Positions 16,899-26,374 are shown, counted from the stretch's first letter. The stretch is 64,000 nucleotides of DNA from Candidatus Terasakiella magnetica (GCF_900093605.1 NZ_FLYE01000046.1:124001-188000); one strand, 5' to 3'. The notes: generated by a model not told the origin, from the sequence alone. Numbers and translations are program-made.

Positions 16899-18449
16899 AT
16901 GCAGATTGTGTTTCCAGACAGTATTGAAGGTATTCCCGCTTTTTATCAAAGCTGTCAGGGTGATGAAGAGAAGATCAAGTTTATTGTCAAAGGACTGATT
17001 GAGCATGATCTTTTAGATTATGCAGAAAGCTTTACCCGCTTGGCATGTTCTGAATTTCATACTTCTTTTTGGCCTTTTATCAATCTGCTTTGTATTTTGA
17101 CCAAAGCTGGCAAGAAAGTTGAGTCTATCAGCGTTGCAGCGAACATCATGAAAACCAGCCGTATGTCTGGTGATGTGATGTGTGATCAGGTGGTGTTTGA
17201 AATCTATTCAATCATGCGTGATTTCATGCAGGCCAATCAAAAAGATGTGGTGCAGGCCTTGATGGAGTTGGCTGCAAGATTGCGCCCCTATGGCAAGCGA
17301 CTGATCAGTTCTTCAGGTGAGCTTGCCCCATTAAGCCAAGATGAATTTAAAGCTAAAATTACCAAGGCTATTGAAGAGTTTAAGCAGGGTAAAACGGCAC
17401 TGCCTTTTGTATTGGATCATTTTAACAAATGTGAGCTTAAGGATATTTCGGCCTTTAAGGGGAAAAAGGTTTTAGGTGTTTTTCGCCAACGGGCCTATTC
17501 CTCAAAAGAAGCACGCGATGTGGAGTTTTTGGAGTTTTACCCCAAAACTGCTTTGCCATTGGGGCTGGATTATCGCACTTTTTATCATGATGCTTTTGTT
17601 CATACCAAACATTACAGTGCTGAAGACTATATAGAGCAGATTGATCGTTTAGAAAAAGAGGTGCGCGAGTGGCGCCCTGATTACATCTATATTGATAACC
17701 TGCTGTCGCATCATGAGCCGGAGATTACCGAGCGTGTACAGGCGCGCTTGGCGGCGTGGAAGGCAGAATACGGTTTTAAAGTCATTGGTTTCTTTGCAGA
17801 TGCATGGGGTAATAAGCAGAAAAAAGCCATTGGTCAAACCATGGAATTGGCAGATGCTTTTCATCACAGCCATTCAACCTATATCGGCACATTACCTGAA
17901 GATGTTGAAAAGAAAACGCTTTGTTTTCCATGCCCTTATCCACGCTCGATCTTTGATTGTCCAGATGTCGAAAAAGATATTTTTACCCTTTTTCATGGAA
18001 CGTTAAATCCCATGCGGGTGCCGTGGGCGACAAAAATTCTTGAGAGTGACCTCAATGTGAAAATGCATTTTTCCAACCATCATGTAAAAGGCGAAGTCGC
18101 CACCATGGATGCATATGCGCGTGCTTTATCACGTGCAAAAGTTTCCTTGATCCTGACGGCGCGCACAACCATGCAAACCGCCATGACGGGGACGGTTTGG
18201 GAAGCCATTTTGACCAATAGTATGATCTTGGAAGAAGAGAGTGTGGAAGCACCGCATTATCTGGTGCCTTTTGTGCATTACGTTCCATTTTGTAGCTATG
18301 CGCAATTAAAGCACTATATAAAATATTTAGAGCAGGACGAAGAACTGGTATCCTTAATTCGCCAGAATGCTTCAGACTTTTATGATCAATATTATTCTCC
18401 AGATCATTTCTGGAGCGGTATTCTCAGTTTAGCAGATGCAAACCATTAA
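16899..18449 (+). CDS. CgeB-like glycosyltransferase with extra N-terminal domain
   Basis: The C-terminal 300 residues resemble the CgeB glycosyltransferases: GKKVLGVFRQRA, then a Rossmann half with YIYIDNLLSHHEPE, a hinge (FTLFHGTLNPMRVPW), and a final nucleotide-sugar half with TGTVWEAILTNSMILEE and HYIKYL-type helices. The first 160 residues are helical with no motif I know. It lies in the sugar operon after the last epimerase-like gene and before the SPASM radical SAM gene, so it probably transfers the operon's sugar. The acceptor, protein or growing glycan, is unknown. Confidence 0.6.
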   Translation: MQIVFPDSIEGIPAFYQSCQGDEEKIKFIVKGLIEHDLLDYAESFTRLACSEFHTSFWPFINLLCILTKAGKKVESISVAANIMKTSRMSGDVMCDQVVFEIYSIMRDFMQANQKDVVQALMELAARLRPYGKRLISSSGELAPLSQDEFKAKITKAIEEFKQGKTALPFVLDHFNKCELKDISAFKGKKVLGVFRQRAYSSKEARDVEFLEFYPKTALPLGLDYRTFYHDAFVHTKHYSAEDYIEQIDRLEKEVREWRPDYIYIDNLLSHHEPEITERVQARLAAWKAEYGFKVIGFFADAWGNKQKKAIGQTMELADAFHHSHSTYIGTLPEDVEKKTLCFPCPYPRSIFDCPDVEKDIFTLFHGTLNPMRVPWATKILESDLNVKMHFSNHHVKGEVATMDAYARALSRAKVSLILTARTTMQTAMTGTVWEAILTNSMILEEESVEAPHYLVPFVHYVPFCSYAQLKHYIKYLEQDEELVSLIRQNASDFYDQYYSPDHFWSGILSLADANH

Positions 18450-18472
18450 TAATCAAGGCAATAGGTGTTCAA

Positions 18473-19630
18473 ATGGGTGACGTGAAAAATAGCAATATTG
18501 AAAAAGCATTGTCGAAAGTTCCGGCAAAGCTGTTGCGCAATTGGACGCTGGAGCTGACAAGCCGCTGTAACCTGCGTTGTACGTATTGCAGTGTGCCCCA
18601 TGCTGAGGAATATGGCATGGTGGATATGTCTGCTGAGCGCATTGAAAAGCTTAAAAGCCTGATGAAAAACAGTGGGGTTGATTTTATTAGCCTGTCTGGA
18701 CGTGGTGAGTTGACCTATATTGATGGTTGGGAAGAAATTGTCACACCGTTTTTTGAAATGGGTTTGCCTACCCATACGGTGACGAATTTCCAAAAACCAC
18801 TGACATGGGAACAAGCCCGACTGATGGCGTGTTTTTCCATGTTGACCTTCAGTATTGATAATGTTGATCGCGAGATGACCAGAAAGGTCCGCAAAGGGGG
18901 CGACCTGCGCAATGTGATCTATAACGTCAATATGGTTAAAGCTGCCGGCCTTGCCATGGGGCGCAAGCAGATGAATATGCATGTGATTGCTGTTGTGACC
19001 AAATCAAGTCTGGGTGGTTTTAAAGACCTTGCGGCCTTGATGGTTTCTTTGGGTGTGCAGCACCTTAAGTTACAGGATTTGGTGATGGATTATTCTGATC
19101 GTGTTGATACGGTCGATATCAGTCATATTTCTGAGCTCCCTGACGATGAGCTGGTAGATGCAGCACAGGACCTTGTTGATGCGCGCCAGATTTGTCTGGA
19201 AAATGGGGTTGGTTTTTATATGCACCCAAGTCTGGAAACAATCATCAATAAAGCATTGGGCCATAGCCAGAAAGATGAAATCGTTGCTGATCGTGTGACC
19301 ACAACCAATGTGGGTGACCATATGCGCCATGGTTGTCGCCTAGAAGAGGGTGAGACACGTGATTGTATCCAGCCATGGCAGTTGGCGATCTTATTAGCCG
19401 ATGGTGGTGTGGAGCCTTGTACGGGCTCTTACGGCCCTATTGGAAATTATGACTTTGCTGAAAAACCGGATGAGTTCTTTAACTCACCCGATATGGTCGA
19501 ACTTCGTAAATCTTTGCTCACAGGTAATCTGGGGCAAGCCTGTAAGTTCTGCGGGACGGCAAAAGCCATTAAAGTTGAGGACTTCCAAAAGAAAGTCCAA
19601 AACTATATTCGTGAGCGTCTAACGACTTAA
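18473..19630 (+). CDS. Radical SAM/SPASM enzyme
   Basis: The N-terminal barrel has Cys32-xxx-Cys36-xx-Cys39 (SRCNLRCTYCSVPH), the site of the SAM-binding iron-sulfur cluster. The C-terminus has the cysteine arrangement of a SPASM domain binding extra clusters: Cys in GCRLEEG, CIQPWQL, VEPCTGS and CKFCGTA. SPASM enzymes in glycan and antibiotic clusters act as radical dehydrogenases or epimerases, or modify peptides. As last gene of the operon it is a candidate for epimerisation or oxidation of the sugar. Its stop overlaps the convergent RmlC-like gene by four bases. Confidence 0.8.
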   Translation: MGDVKNSNIEKALSKVPAKLLRNWTLELTSRCNLRCTYCSVPHAEEYGMVDMSAERIEKLKSLMKNSGVDFISLSGRGELTYIDGWEEIVTPFFEMGLPTHTVTNFQKPLTWEQARLMACFSMLTFSIDNVDREMTRKVRKGGDLRNVIYNVNMVKAAGLAMGRKQMNMHVIAVVTKSSLGGFKDLAALMVSLGVQHLKLQDLVMDYSDRVDTVDISHISELPDDELVDAAQDLVDARQICLENGVGFYMHPSLETIINKALGHSQKDEIVADRVTTTNVGDHMRHGCRLEEGETRDCIQPWQLAILLADGGVEPCTGSYGPIGNYDFAEKPDEFFNSPDMVELRKSLLTGNLGQACKFCGTAKAIKVEDFQKKVQNYIRERLTT

Positions 19631-20145
19631 GTTAGATACTGCGCATCACTATCACGCGGTGAGACAATCGGGTTATTAATGGGCCAGTAAAGGTCTAGTT
19701 TCGGGTCATTCCACAGCAAGGTGAATTGGCCTGCGCGGTTATATTCGCTTGTCTGTTTATAATGAAAAATGGCTTCATCTGTCAGGACCACATGCCCATT
19801 GCCATGCTTGGGCGGGATGAGAAGCTGGTGACGGTTTTTTGCCGATAAAGTATGGCCTTCCCACTGCCCAAATTGTGGGGAATCTTTATCCCAGTTGATG
19901 ACGAGAATATAGAATTTTCCATGCAGGCAGCTGATCAGCTTCCATGTCTCTGCATCGCCATGGATGCCGCGCAGGACATGCTGGGAGGAAACTGAGATAT
20001 CATCTTGAATGAAAGGCTGGTCAATGCCAGCTTCATGATAGAGGCGCTCGTTATAGGTTTCGATATATTCGCCACGGAAATCTTCAAAGATGGTTGGCGG
20101 GGTAATTTTCAACACGCCATCGAGTTTGGTTTCTTCAACTTTCAT
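19627..20145 (-). CDS. RmlC-like dTDP-sugar 3,5-epimerase family protein
   Basis: A cupin-fold protein of 172 residues with the RmlC signatures: FRGEYIETYN near residue 23, the QDDISVSSQHVLRGIHGD block carrying the catalytic His, and LIPPKHGNGHVVL corresponding to the family PxGxAHGF segment. It would invert sugar stereocentres next to a keto group. RmlA, RmlB and RmlD are not nearby, so the substrate may be a keto sugar made by the operon at 5052 rather than dTDP-4-keto-rhamnose. It is the last gene of the minus-strand maf operon. Confidence 0.75.
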   Translation of the reverse strand: MKVEETKLDGVLKITPPTIFEDFRGEYIETYNERLYHEAGIDQPFIQDDISVSSQHVLRGIHGDAETWKLISCLHGKFYILVINWDKDSPQFGQWEGHTLSAKNRHQLLIPPKHGNGHVVLTDEAIFHYKQTSEYNRAGQFTLLWNDPKLDLYWPINNPIVSPRDSDAQYLT

Positions 20146-20163
20146 TTTCTTCTACCTGTCTGG

Positions 20164-21018
20164 TTATTTCACAGCTGTCCATGAAACAAAGGAGGAGGGG
20201 TTGTCATCTTGTAGGGCGGATATGTGATAATCGCGCTCTGTTTCAGTGATGACGTTATTGGCAAGTGACTTTTCATAAACTTCAAGGAAGTTCATATTGT
20301 ATTTTTGGTGTTCCATATACTGCCTGTGGGCTTCTTTACCTTCGAGCACTTCATCAGACTGAAAGCCAAAGGGTTCAATATTGGCACCCGTATGCCCAAT
20401 GGTGGTGAGGAACTCGAAATAATGCTCAGGAATATGGGCAATTTGTTCGAGCGAGTGGCAGGTGAAAACAAAGGTCTTTTGCGGGTCAAACTGCAAAGCT
20501 TCAGGTATTTCCGGTTCTTGATGATCAATGAAGCTGACCTTCATTTTGAGCTGTTCATCAATCTTGGCAATTTTTGCGCACAGCTCTCGTCCGGAATTAC
20601 TAAACTCCATCCCGACAAAATTGTAATGTTTGTCCTTGTTAATGAGTTTATCCAGCAAAAACAGGTTAATGCCGTAGCCACAGCCAAGCTCAACAATGGT
20701 GTCAATCTCACCCTTAATCAGTTTTCGAATACGCTGGAGCAAGGCAAGGCGCATAGCAACTAGAAGACGGGCTTTTTGTGTCACTAAGGCATCAGGAACA
20801 TCATTTTTGGTAAAAACACCTTTACCGGTGAGATGATAATTATTCGGATCATCTTCTGGATAGGATGTGGCAAGTTTGAGTGTATGCCCCACTTCAAACT
20901 GGTTATATTTTTCCACAGCATCAAAAATGGATTTAGGACCATCCTGAATAATACGATCAAAGACTTGCGAGCGCAGGCTCCAGGCAATTTCGTAAAAAAG
21001 TTCGTTATTTCTTTCCAT
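20164..21018 (-). CDS. Class I SAM-dependent methyltransferase
   Basis: Motif I is visible near residue 112 (IVELGCGYGINLFLL), followed by an acidic residue for ribose binding (NFVGMEFSNSG) and a motif IV-like region (FVFTCHSLEQIAHIPEHYFEFL). The N-terminal 100 residues are helical. It lies between the nucleotidyltransferase and the RmlC-like epimerase with short gaps, so it probably methylates the same nucleotide sugar or glycan. It differs clearly from the methyltransferases at 10843 and 31654. Confidence 0.72.
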   Translation of the reverse strand: MERNNELFYEIAWSLRSQVFDRIIQDGPKSIFDAVEKYNQFEVGHTLKLATSYPEDDPNNYHLTGKGVFTKNDVPDALVTQKARLLVAMRLALLQRIRKLIKGEIDTIVELGCGYGINLFLLDKLINKDKHYNFVGMEFSNSGRELCAKIAKIDEQLKMKVSFIDHQEPEIPEALQFDPQKTFVFTCHSLEQIAHIPEHYFEFLTTIGHTGANIEPFGFQSDEVLEGKEAHRQYMEHQKYNMNFLEVYEKSLANNVITETERDYHISALQDDNPSSFVSWTAVK

Positions 21019-21037
21019 CAGATTTACCTTATGCCAG

Positions 21038-21763
21038 CTACTTTTCAGGCTCTAAAAACATATTAAATTCTTGGGAAAATTCATTATCAGCAAGGGAGTA
21101 ATTTAAAGGTGTGCCAATATCAATAAAGTAGCCATCATGGGCAAGGCCTGAAATTTTACCTTTTTGAGCGATGGTTTGGAAAATATCACTTTCCAAGGAG
21201 AGCTTTTGCACGCTTGCTCGGTGAGCTTCAAAGAGCTCTTTCTTCATGAAATAGATACCTGCATTGATCAGGCCCGGCTTGGCCTCCCCACGCTCAGCAA
21301 AGCTCAGCACAGTGCCATTGTCATCAAGTTTAACCACACCGGATGAGGATGTATCTGCAATTTTGCGCAACGCCATGGAAACAAGCTGTTTGGGATTGTT
21401 TTGGCTTAAGGAGATAAGCGCACGGGGATCACATGCAAGCCATGAATCACCGTTTGAGGCAATGAAACTATCTTCAAGATGGGGATAGGCGTGGATTAAT
21501 GAACCGCCTGTACCAAGAGGTTCAGTTTCATGAACCACTTTAATTACGACATCATCTGTGCTGTAGGTTTGGGCAAATTCATCAATCTGTTGACCAAGAT
21601 AGCCACTTAGCAACAGAATTTCATGCGCACCTGCCCATCTGGCCCATTGGACCAGATAGAGGAGGAAGGGCTGCCCCCCAATGGGAAGCAGCGGTTTGGG
21701 TGTCTGTTTTGTCTTCTCGCCAAGGCGTGTGCCAAAACCACCAACCAGAAAAACGAATTGCAA
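21038..21763 (-). CDS. Sugar-1-phosphate nucleotidyltransferase, HddC-like
   Basis: The N-terminus FLVGGFGTRLGEK and PKPLLPIGGQPFL is the pyrophosphorylase signature, followed by VVHETEPLGTGGSL and NGDSW with the metal-binding Asp. At 241 residues it matches the short HddC-type guanylyltransferases that make GDP-D-glycero-D-manno-heptose. Together with the HddA-type kinase at 8038 and the GDP-mannose dehydratase-like enzyme at 7066 it suggests a GDP-heptose branch. It starts with TTG at 21763 behind AGAGG. It follows flaF in the maf operon. Confidence 0.75.
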   Translation of the reverse strand: MQFVFLVGGFGTRLGEKTKQTPKPLLPIGGQPFLLYLVQWARWAGAHEILLLSGYLGQQIDEFAQTYSTDDVVIKVVHETEPLGTGGSLIHAYPHLEDSFIASNGDSWLACDPRALISLSQNNPKQLVSMALRKIADTSSSGVVKLDDNGTVLSFAERGEAKPGLINAGIYFMKKELFEAHRASVQKLSLESDIFQTIAQKGKISGLAHDGYFIDIGTPLNYSLADNEFSQEFNMFLEPEK

Positions 21764-21802
21764 GAAAACCTCTAGAGAAACTTATCTGAAAAGTTACGTA
21801 GC

Positions 21803-22324
21803 TTAGGCTTCTTCATTCAAGCCGCTTGGTACGGTTACCGGTGGTGTTTCTGCATTTGCCTCAGGTGCTGCGGGCTGTGCCGGATAGCCTTGTTGAGGGG
21901 GGGCTGCAGCGGCTGCTTCTGGTGCAGGTGCTGCATCAGCATTTTGTGCACCTTCAAGAAGGCCGTTGGCGATATTACGGTTAATATCAACCAGAACCAT
22001 GACGCGTTCTGCCTGTGGGTCTGAAAGCTGTTGTACAGTGTGGTTATCAACAAATTTTGCCAAGGTCAGCATGTTGATACGTACATCTTCAGGAACCGGG
22101 GTTTCTTCAGCAATCGCAAGTTCCGCCTGGAAAATCGTCCAGAGTTTCCAGTTTTTACGCAAGGCAGCCTGCATAGCCGTTTTGCGTTCTTTCTCGTCTT
22201 CGATTTGCGTACTTTCAACAAGGTTACGTGCAGCAGCAATCAGGGCCCATGCTTCACTGTACGTGGGCTGACCGCCTGTCGGCGCGCTTTGGTAACCCGT
22301 GTCCGGTTTGTCTGTATATGCCAT
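21803..22324 (-). CDS. flaF: Flagellin regulator/chaperone FlaF (long form)
   Basis: The middle of this 173-residue protein is a FlaF domain: YSEAWALIAAARNLVEST, then ALRKNWKLWTIFQAEL, PVPEDVRINMLTLAKFV and LVDINRNIANGLLEG. In Caulobacter FlaF promotes flagellin synthesis and opposes FlbT. The last 50 residues are Ala/Pro-rich and not part of the domain. It sits in the maf glycosylation operon between the OGT-like transferase and the nucleotidyltransferase. A shorter paralogue is encoded at 35938. Confidence 0.85.
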   Translation of the reverse strand: MAYTDKPDTGYQSAPTGGQPTYSEAWALIAAARNLVESTQIEDEKERKTAMQAALRKNWKLWTIFQAELAIAEETPVPEDVRINMLTLAKFVDNHTVQQLSDPQAERVMVLVDINRNIANGLLEGAQNADAAPAPEAAAAAPPQQGYPAQPAAPEANAETPPVTVPSGLNEEA

Positions 22325-22403
22325 TTTGTTCTGTCTCCAGTGTAATTCTTTCTTGGCCCTAATGCATCCTATAGGGTCACATTAATGGGTTCAACTTCTT
22401 TAT

Positions 22404-24308
22404 TTAGTCGTTGAGACATCCCTTGTCTTTTAAGGCTTCGATAACATTGCGTTCAATCTCTTGTGCCAGGTTTTTCTGGTTGAACAAGTTGGTTGATTGC
22501 ATGTCATCGGCGAGTTTTTTCTTACCATTTGTGACGTTAAGCTTGGCAAGTTCAATGGCTTTATTTGCATAAGCCTCAATGTCGCTGGCAATCCAGTCTT
22601 CCTTACCTGCTGCCTTTAAGACATTTACAGCTGATTGAATGGATGTTTGCTCCGTTTGAAGCGCCACAACAGGCGTACCCGTTGATAAAGCCATAGCAGC
22701 TGTGCGTGCATTGGACTGTGGTGCCGTACATAACAGAACATCAGAGGTGTTCATCAGCGCAGAGGTTTCAGCTTCTTCACTTGAAAGGTTTTGGAAGAAG
22801 ATACGGTTGGCAATGCCGCTGTTCATGAAAATTTCACTATAGCGTTGGCGCACAGCACGCTGGTTACAGCCTTTGCCACCAACAAGGATGTTGGCAGATG
22901 TATCTTTTGTGAGGATTTCGTTCCATGCCATGATGACATCGGTTGTCACATTAGCAAGGTCACAATGGGTTGCATAAACAAAGGCACGTTCGGCTTCTTG
23001 CTTGTCCACGTGGGTGTGGTTCATATCAAAGAGCAGACCACCAAAGTCATAACAAATTCCGCCATTATTCATGGTCTCGTTATTGAGTGTACGGTCTGTT
23101 TCAACCAGTTGATCACTTGGCAGGTCATTAAGCCAGGAAAGTACAACTGGTGCCGGTTTTTGCGCAACAAGGTTGAGACGCTGGTTCTCACTAATGCCAA
23201 TACAATCAATCAGAATATCAATACCGTCACAGGTGATCAGATAGGCTGCTGTCAGGTCATCAAGATCGCGGATTTCGCGCCAATCATCAGAGACATTGCG
23301 CATCTTGCCTGTGGTGGCATCGTTTTGGCTATTTTGCTGATAGCAGAAGATTTCAAATTTGCTTTTATCATGATTGCTAAGTGCAGATAAAATAATCTCG
23401 CCTTTTTCACAATCAAAAAATGAATCAGATAGATAAGCGACACGGATTTTACGACCATCAAGGTCTTCACCACCGCCCATCAAAATGGCTTCTTCAATAT
23501 CAGCAAGTGTCAGCTCATTTAAGCGCGCGACAATGGCTTTGCTTTGAGCGTGATCAAGGCGATCGATTTTGCTTAATGAAACCATAATACGGCTAAGTAA
23601 AATAGTTTCTTCCTCGTGGCCTTTGGCTGCTTTTGCAGCACTTAGATAACTGTTAAAGGCATCATCAAGATGGCCCAGACCTGTCCAGCTGTCACCGACT
23701 TCGATTTGCCATTCAGGCTTGGCAATCATGTTTCCGGCAAGGCCAGTGTGAAGAGATGTTAGCGCATCGTCATAGGAATGCAGGCCCCGAAATGCACGGG
23801 CCATGATGTAATACATGTCCCAGTCATTGGGGTTGGTTTTGATGTGGTTTTTACACAGTCTGATACATTCCTGATAACGCCCTTTATCAAGTTCAAGAGC
23901 TGGTGAAATAAACAGAGCTTCATTGGAGGAACTGTTAAGGGCGGCTGCGTAATCTTTGAACATTACCGGGATGAGGTCGGCATGTTTTTGATCTGTTTCA
24001 AGCACGGTTGCAAGTTTTGCATAATACAGGCTGTCATTGACGTTGCCTGAACGTCCCAAAATGACCGCAAGTGTATCCACAACTTCGCGACAATCAGGAA
24101 AAGTCTCATGAAGTTTTTCAAGCAGGTTCAGCGCTTTATGGTTATCCCCCATAAGGAAGGCGATAATAGCCAGAAGGTGGATACCGTAGGGGTGGTCCGG
24201 GTTTGCTTCAAGAAATTCAGCACAAGGTACCAGCGCATCTTGATATTGGGATTGATGGATGAAATTGCGGGCTTGTTCAAGCTGTTGAATATTAATGGCG
24301 TCGGTCAT
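22404..24308 (-). CDS. TPR protein with OGT-like (GT41) glycosyltransferase domain
   Basis: Residues 1-260 contain TPR-like helical repeats (YQDALVPCAEFLEANPDHPYG is one such unit in outline). From about residue 285 the protein follows bacterial O-GlcNAc transferase-like enzymes: KIRVAYLSDSFF, FEIFCYQQN, DDWREIRDLDD, IDILIDCIG, QKPAPVVLSWL and the nucleotide-binding half with GVPVVAL-like GTPVVALQTE. The family motif with His (HTxxNR) reads GISENQR here, so the His is missing. TPR-glycosyltransferases such as FlmG modify flagellin in Caulobacter, and maf lies just upstream, so flagellin is the likely acceptor. Confidence 0.75.
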   Translation of the reverse strand: MTDAINIQQLEQARNFIHQSQYQDALVPCAEFLEANPDHPYGIHLLAIIAFLMGDNHKALNLLEKLHETFPDCREVVDTLAVILGRSGNVNDSLYYAKLATVLETDQKHADLIPVMFKDYAAALNSSSNEALFISPALELDKGRYQECIRLCKNHIKTNPNDWDMYYIMARAFRGLHSYDDALTSLHTGLAGNMIAKPEWQIEVGDSWTGLGHLDDAFNSYLSAAKAAKGHEEETILLSRIMVSLSKIDRLDHAQSKAIVARLNELTLADIEEAILMGGGEDLDGRKIRVAYLSDSFFDCEKGEIILSALSNHDKSKFEIFCYQQNSQNDATTGKMRNVSDDWREIRDLDDLTAAYLITCDGIDILIDCIGISENQRLNLVAQKPAPVVLSWLNDLPSDQLVETDRTLNNETMNNGGICYDFGGLLFDMNHTHVDKQEAERAFVYATHCDLANVTTDVIMAWNEILTKDTSANILVGGKGCNQRAVRQRYSEIFMNSGIANRIFFQNLSSEEAETSALMNTSDVLLCTAPQSNARTAAMALSTGTPVVALQTEQTSIQSAVNVLKAAGKEDWIASDIEAYANKAIELAKLNVTNGKKKLADDMQSTNLFNQKNLAQEIERNVIEALKDKGCLND

Positions 24309-24313
24309 TTCTA

Positions 24314-26302
24314 TTACCCATTCTCGCTGTTAGACTTGGATGAAATTTCAAAGGGCTGTTCTGACTCTGGGTCCAGCTCATCAAAGAAAGTTTCAACTTT
24401 TTTACGTAGATCCTCAATTGATTTTTTCAGTTCTTCAATCACAATTATTTCCACTTTCTTTCGCGTATCAGGATCAGTCACACGCGGTGGATAAAAGACG
24501 GCAGTCATGAACATCATGAAAATGGAACCACGCATCATGAGCATTTCTGGTGAGCATTGTTCTTCCGGTGCAATAATGGCGCGGGCGATCTTTTCAAGAT
24601 ATCGAGCCCAATAGCTTCTTTCTTCTTTGTTTTCTAATTCATCATCTAGAATTTTGATAATGTCATTACACAAATTTGACGCTTCTTGCTTCCAGTCCTT
24701 TGCAAACCAAGCTCTTTTGAAATGTTCAGGCGAGTAAACACCAAAATTAGCCAAAATTTGTTCTACAGCTTTTTGTTTATCTACTGCGGGGAGTGGTTTT
24801 AAGCTTCTGGGTAGACGTGGAATGGTGTTTTCAATAAAACTCCCATCACTACAGTTATAGTATGTATGTCCACGTTGATAGCGGCGAATGCTTCTTTCTG
24901 TAATAATGCGGGCCCATCGCATGATATGATCCACATAGACATGCCCCCCAAAATTGCCTTTGTATTTCTGATCAAAGCGACGTTTAAAGGCCACGCCATC
25001 ATCATAGGCAGAGCCTTTTACATGCATTTGTTCAGCTTGGCGTGCTCCATAATCAAGACCAAAGAAATAAAACTCTCTGCCGCCGATTTGCTGGGCAAAA
25101 GAAACAGCCGCATTGCCAACCGTTGGGCTGACCTCACGTAACTGGTGATTGGTTCCCCAGCTAAAGATTGGTGTTGTTGAAAGGCTATTTCTAAAGAAGA
25201 AAACTTTCTTATCAAAGCAGTTCGCGGCATCTGGCTGGATGGAGTTTGAGGTCACAAGCGTGGTGCCCTCAGTGCCAAAATTTTCTTTAATATCAGTAAG
25301 CACACCAATAACAGCTTCAACGTTTTCAATTTCAATTTGAAAATCGGAGCGAATGCCATTGGCCAAAAGAGGTTTTAAGGCCGTGCCACCTGAAACAATA
25401 ATAGCTTTGTCTTGGTTTTCGCGAAGAAAGTCAAAAGACATGGATAAAGAGGGGCCACTGCCAATGACGAAAATAGGCAAGTCACAGCGTTTGCCTGAAT
25501 CTTTAAAGATATAATCCGTGCTGTCTTTAAAGTTACGATAGGTGTTTTCGATCATGATTTTTTCATCATCAAAGAAACCTAAGCCTGTTACAGCCATTGA
25601 GGCTTCGCGCACGAAGCTTTTCTTGGTGGCATCCAGAATTGTATTTGGGTAATGGGTATAAATCTGCAGGCCATCACAAAAAGACGGGTTAATGCCACGT
25701 ATAAAATTCAGAAGTAAGGAGGTGTTATATTCCGGCTCATTGTCACAATAAATATTGGCGTAGCGTCCGGTTTCAGGGCCTTTGAAGGGCTCAAATATCT
25801 CTACCCAATCGGTGATATAGAGAGAGTGGTAGATAAATTCTAGATTGGGCTCAAGCATGAGGAGGCCACAGCATTTACTGCGTTTGGCAATCTCTGGAAT
25901 ATGTTTACCAAGTCCGATCCCCATAACCACAATATAAAAGGCTTCTTCTGTATTTTCCGGTTCAGCAGAAAAGGTTGCCTCGACCTCTTCAACGGAACGT
26001 TTAAGGACATTGTAATTAAACTCCTGACCGATGGAGTCCATATTTGATGTTTGGGGTGGGGCGAGATGAATCCCTTGTGGGGCGGCGTAATAAGCCTCAA
26101 GCTGCTCTTCAACAAACTCATCAATGGGTTTGTCGTACAGCTTTTGCCCGCGAAACTCGATGTCAGGGTTACCGTCTTCATCAAAAATGAGTTGAGAGCT
26201 GGTTTCTTCTATTTCAGATAAGTGCTGATGGAGATCGGGCATGGCTTTTTTGAAAAAATCGAGATTTTTCTCAAAAAGTTCAGTGTTCTTAAGCTCGGTC
26301 AT
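24314..26302 (-). CDS. maf: Motility-associated factor (Maf) flagellin glycosyltransferase
   Basis: A 662-residue DUF115 protein. The central domain has PIFVIGSGPSLSMS and VSGGTALKPLLANGI, the sialyltransferase-like core of Maf proteins. This is followed by YFFGLDYG and a helical C-terminus. Maf enzymes transfer nonulosonic acids (pseudaminic or legionaminic acid) onto Ser/Thr of flagellin in the cytoplasm. The pse genes of this window would supply CMP-pseudaminic acid. It lies directly downstream of the flagellin terminator and six bases before the OGT-like gene. Confidence 0.9.
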   Translation of the reverse strand: MTELKNTELFEKNLDFFKKAMPDLHQHLSEIEETSSQLIFDEDGNPDIEFRGQKLYDKPIDEFVEEQLEAYYAAPQGIHLAPPQTSNMDSIGQEFNYNVLKRSVEEVEATFSAEPENTEEAFYIVVMGIGLGKHIPEIAKRSKCCGLLMLEPNLEFIYHSLYITDWVEIFEPFKGPETGRYANIYCDNEPEYNTSLLLNFIRGINPSFCDGLQIYTHYPNTILDATKKSFVREASMAVTGLGFFDDEKIMIENTYRNFKDSTDYIFKDSGKRCDLPIFVIGSGPSLSMSFDFLRENQDKAIIVSGGTALKPLLANGIRSDFQIEIENVEAVIGVLTDIKENFGTEGTTLVTSNSIQPDAANCFDKKVFFFRNSLSTTPIFSWGTNHQLREVSPTVGNAAVSFAQQIGGREFYFFGLDYGARQAEQMHVKGSAYDDGVAFKRRFDQKYKGNFGGHVYVDHIMRWARIITERSIRRYQRGHTYYNCSDGSFIENTIPRLPRSLKPLPAVDKQKAVEQILANFGVYSPEHFKRAWFAKDWKQEASNLCNDIIKILDDELENKEERSYWARYLEKIARAIIAPEEQCSPEMLMMRGSIFMMFMTAVFYPPRVTDPDTRKKVEIIVIEELKKSIEDLRKKVETFFDELDPESEQPFEISSKSNSENG

Positions 26303-26366
26303 TTTATCCCACTCGCCATATATTATGTTTAACCGTCTGAGACTATAAGGGATGATCTTTCAACAG

Positions 26367-26374
26367 AAGGTTAA
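26367..26374 (-). promoter_or_regulatory. CtrA-like half site upstream of maf
   Basis: The minus strand reads TTAACCTT, seven of eight bases of the alphaproteobacterial CtrA box TTAACCAT, about 65 bases upstream of the maf start. A single half site carries little weight. Confidence 0.2.

Noticed and set aside
22791-23390. Open frame of 199 codons on the plus strand inside the OGT-like gene
   Set aside because: It has no recognisable domain and lies wholly within a gene with clear motifs on the other strand.
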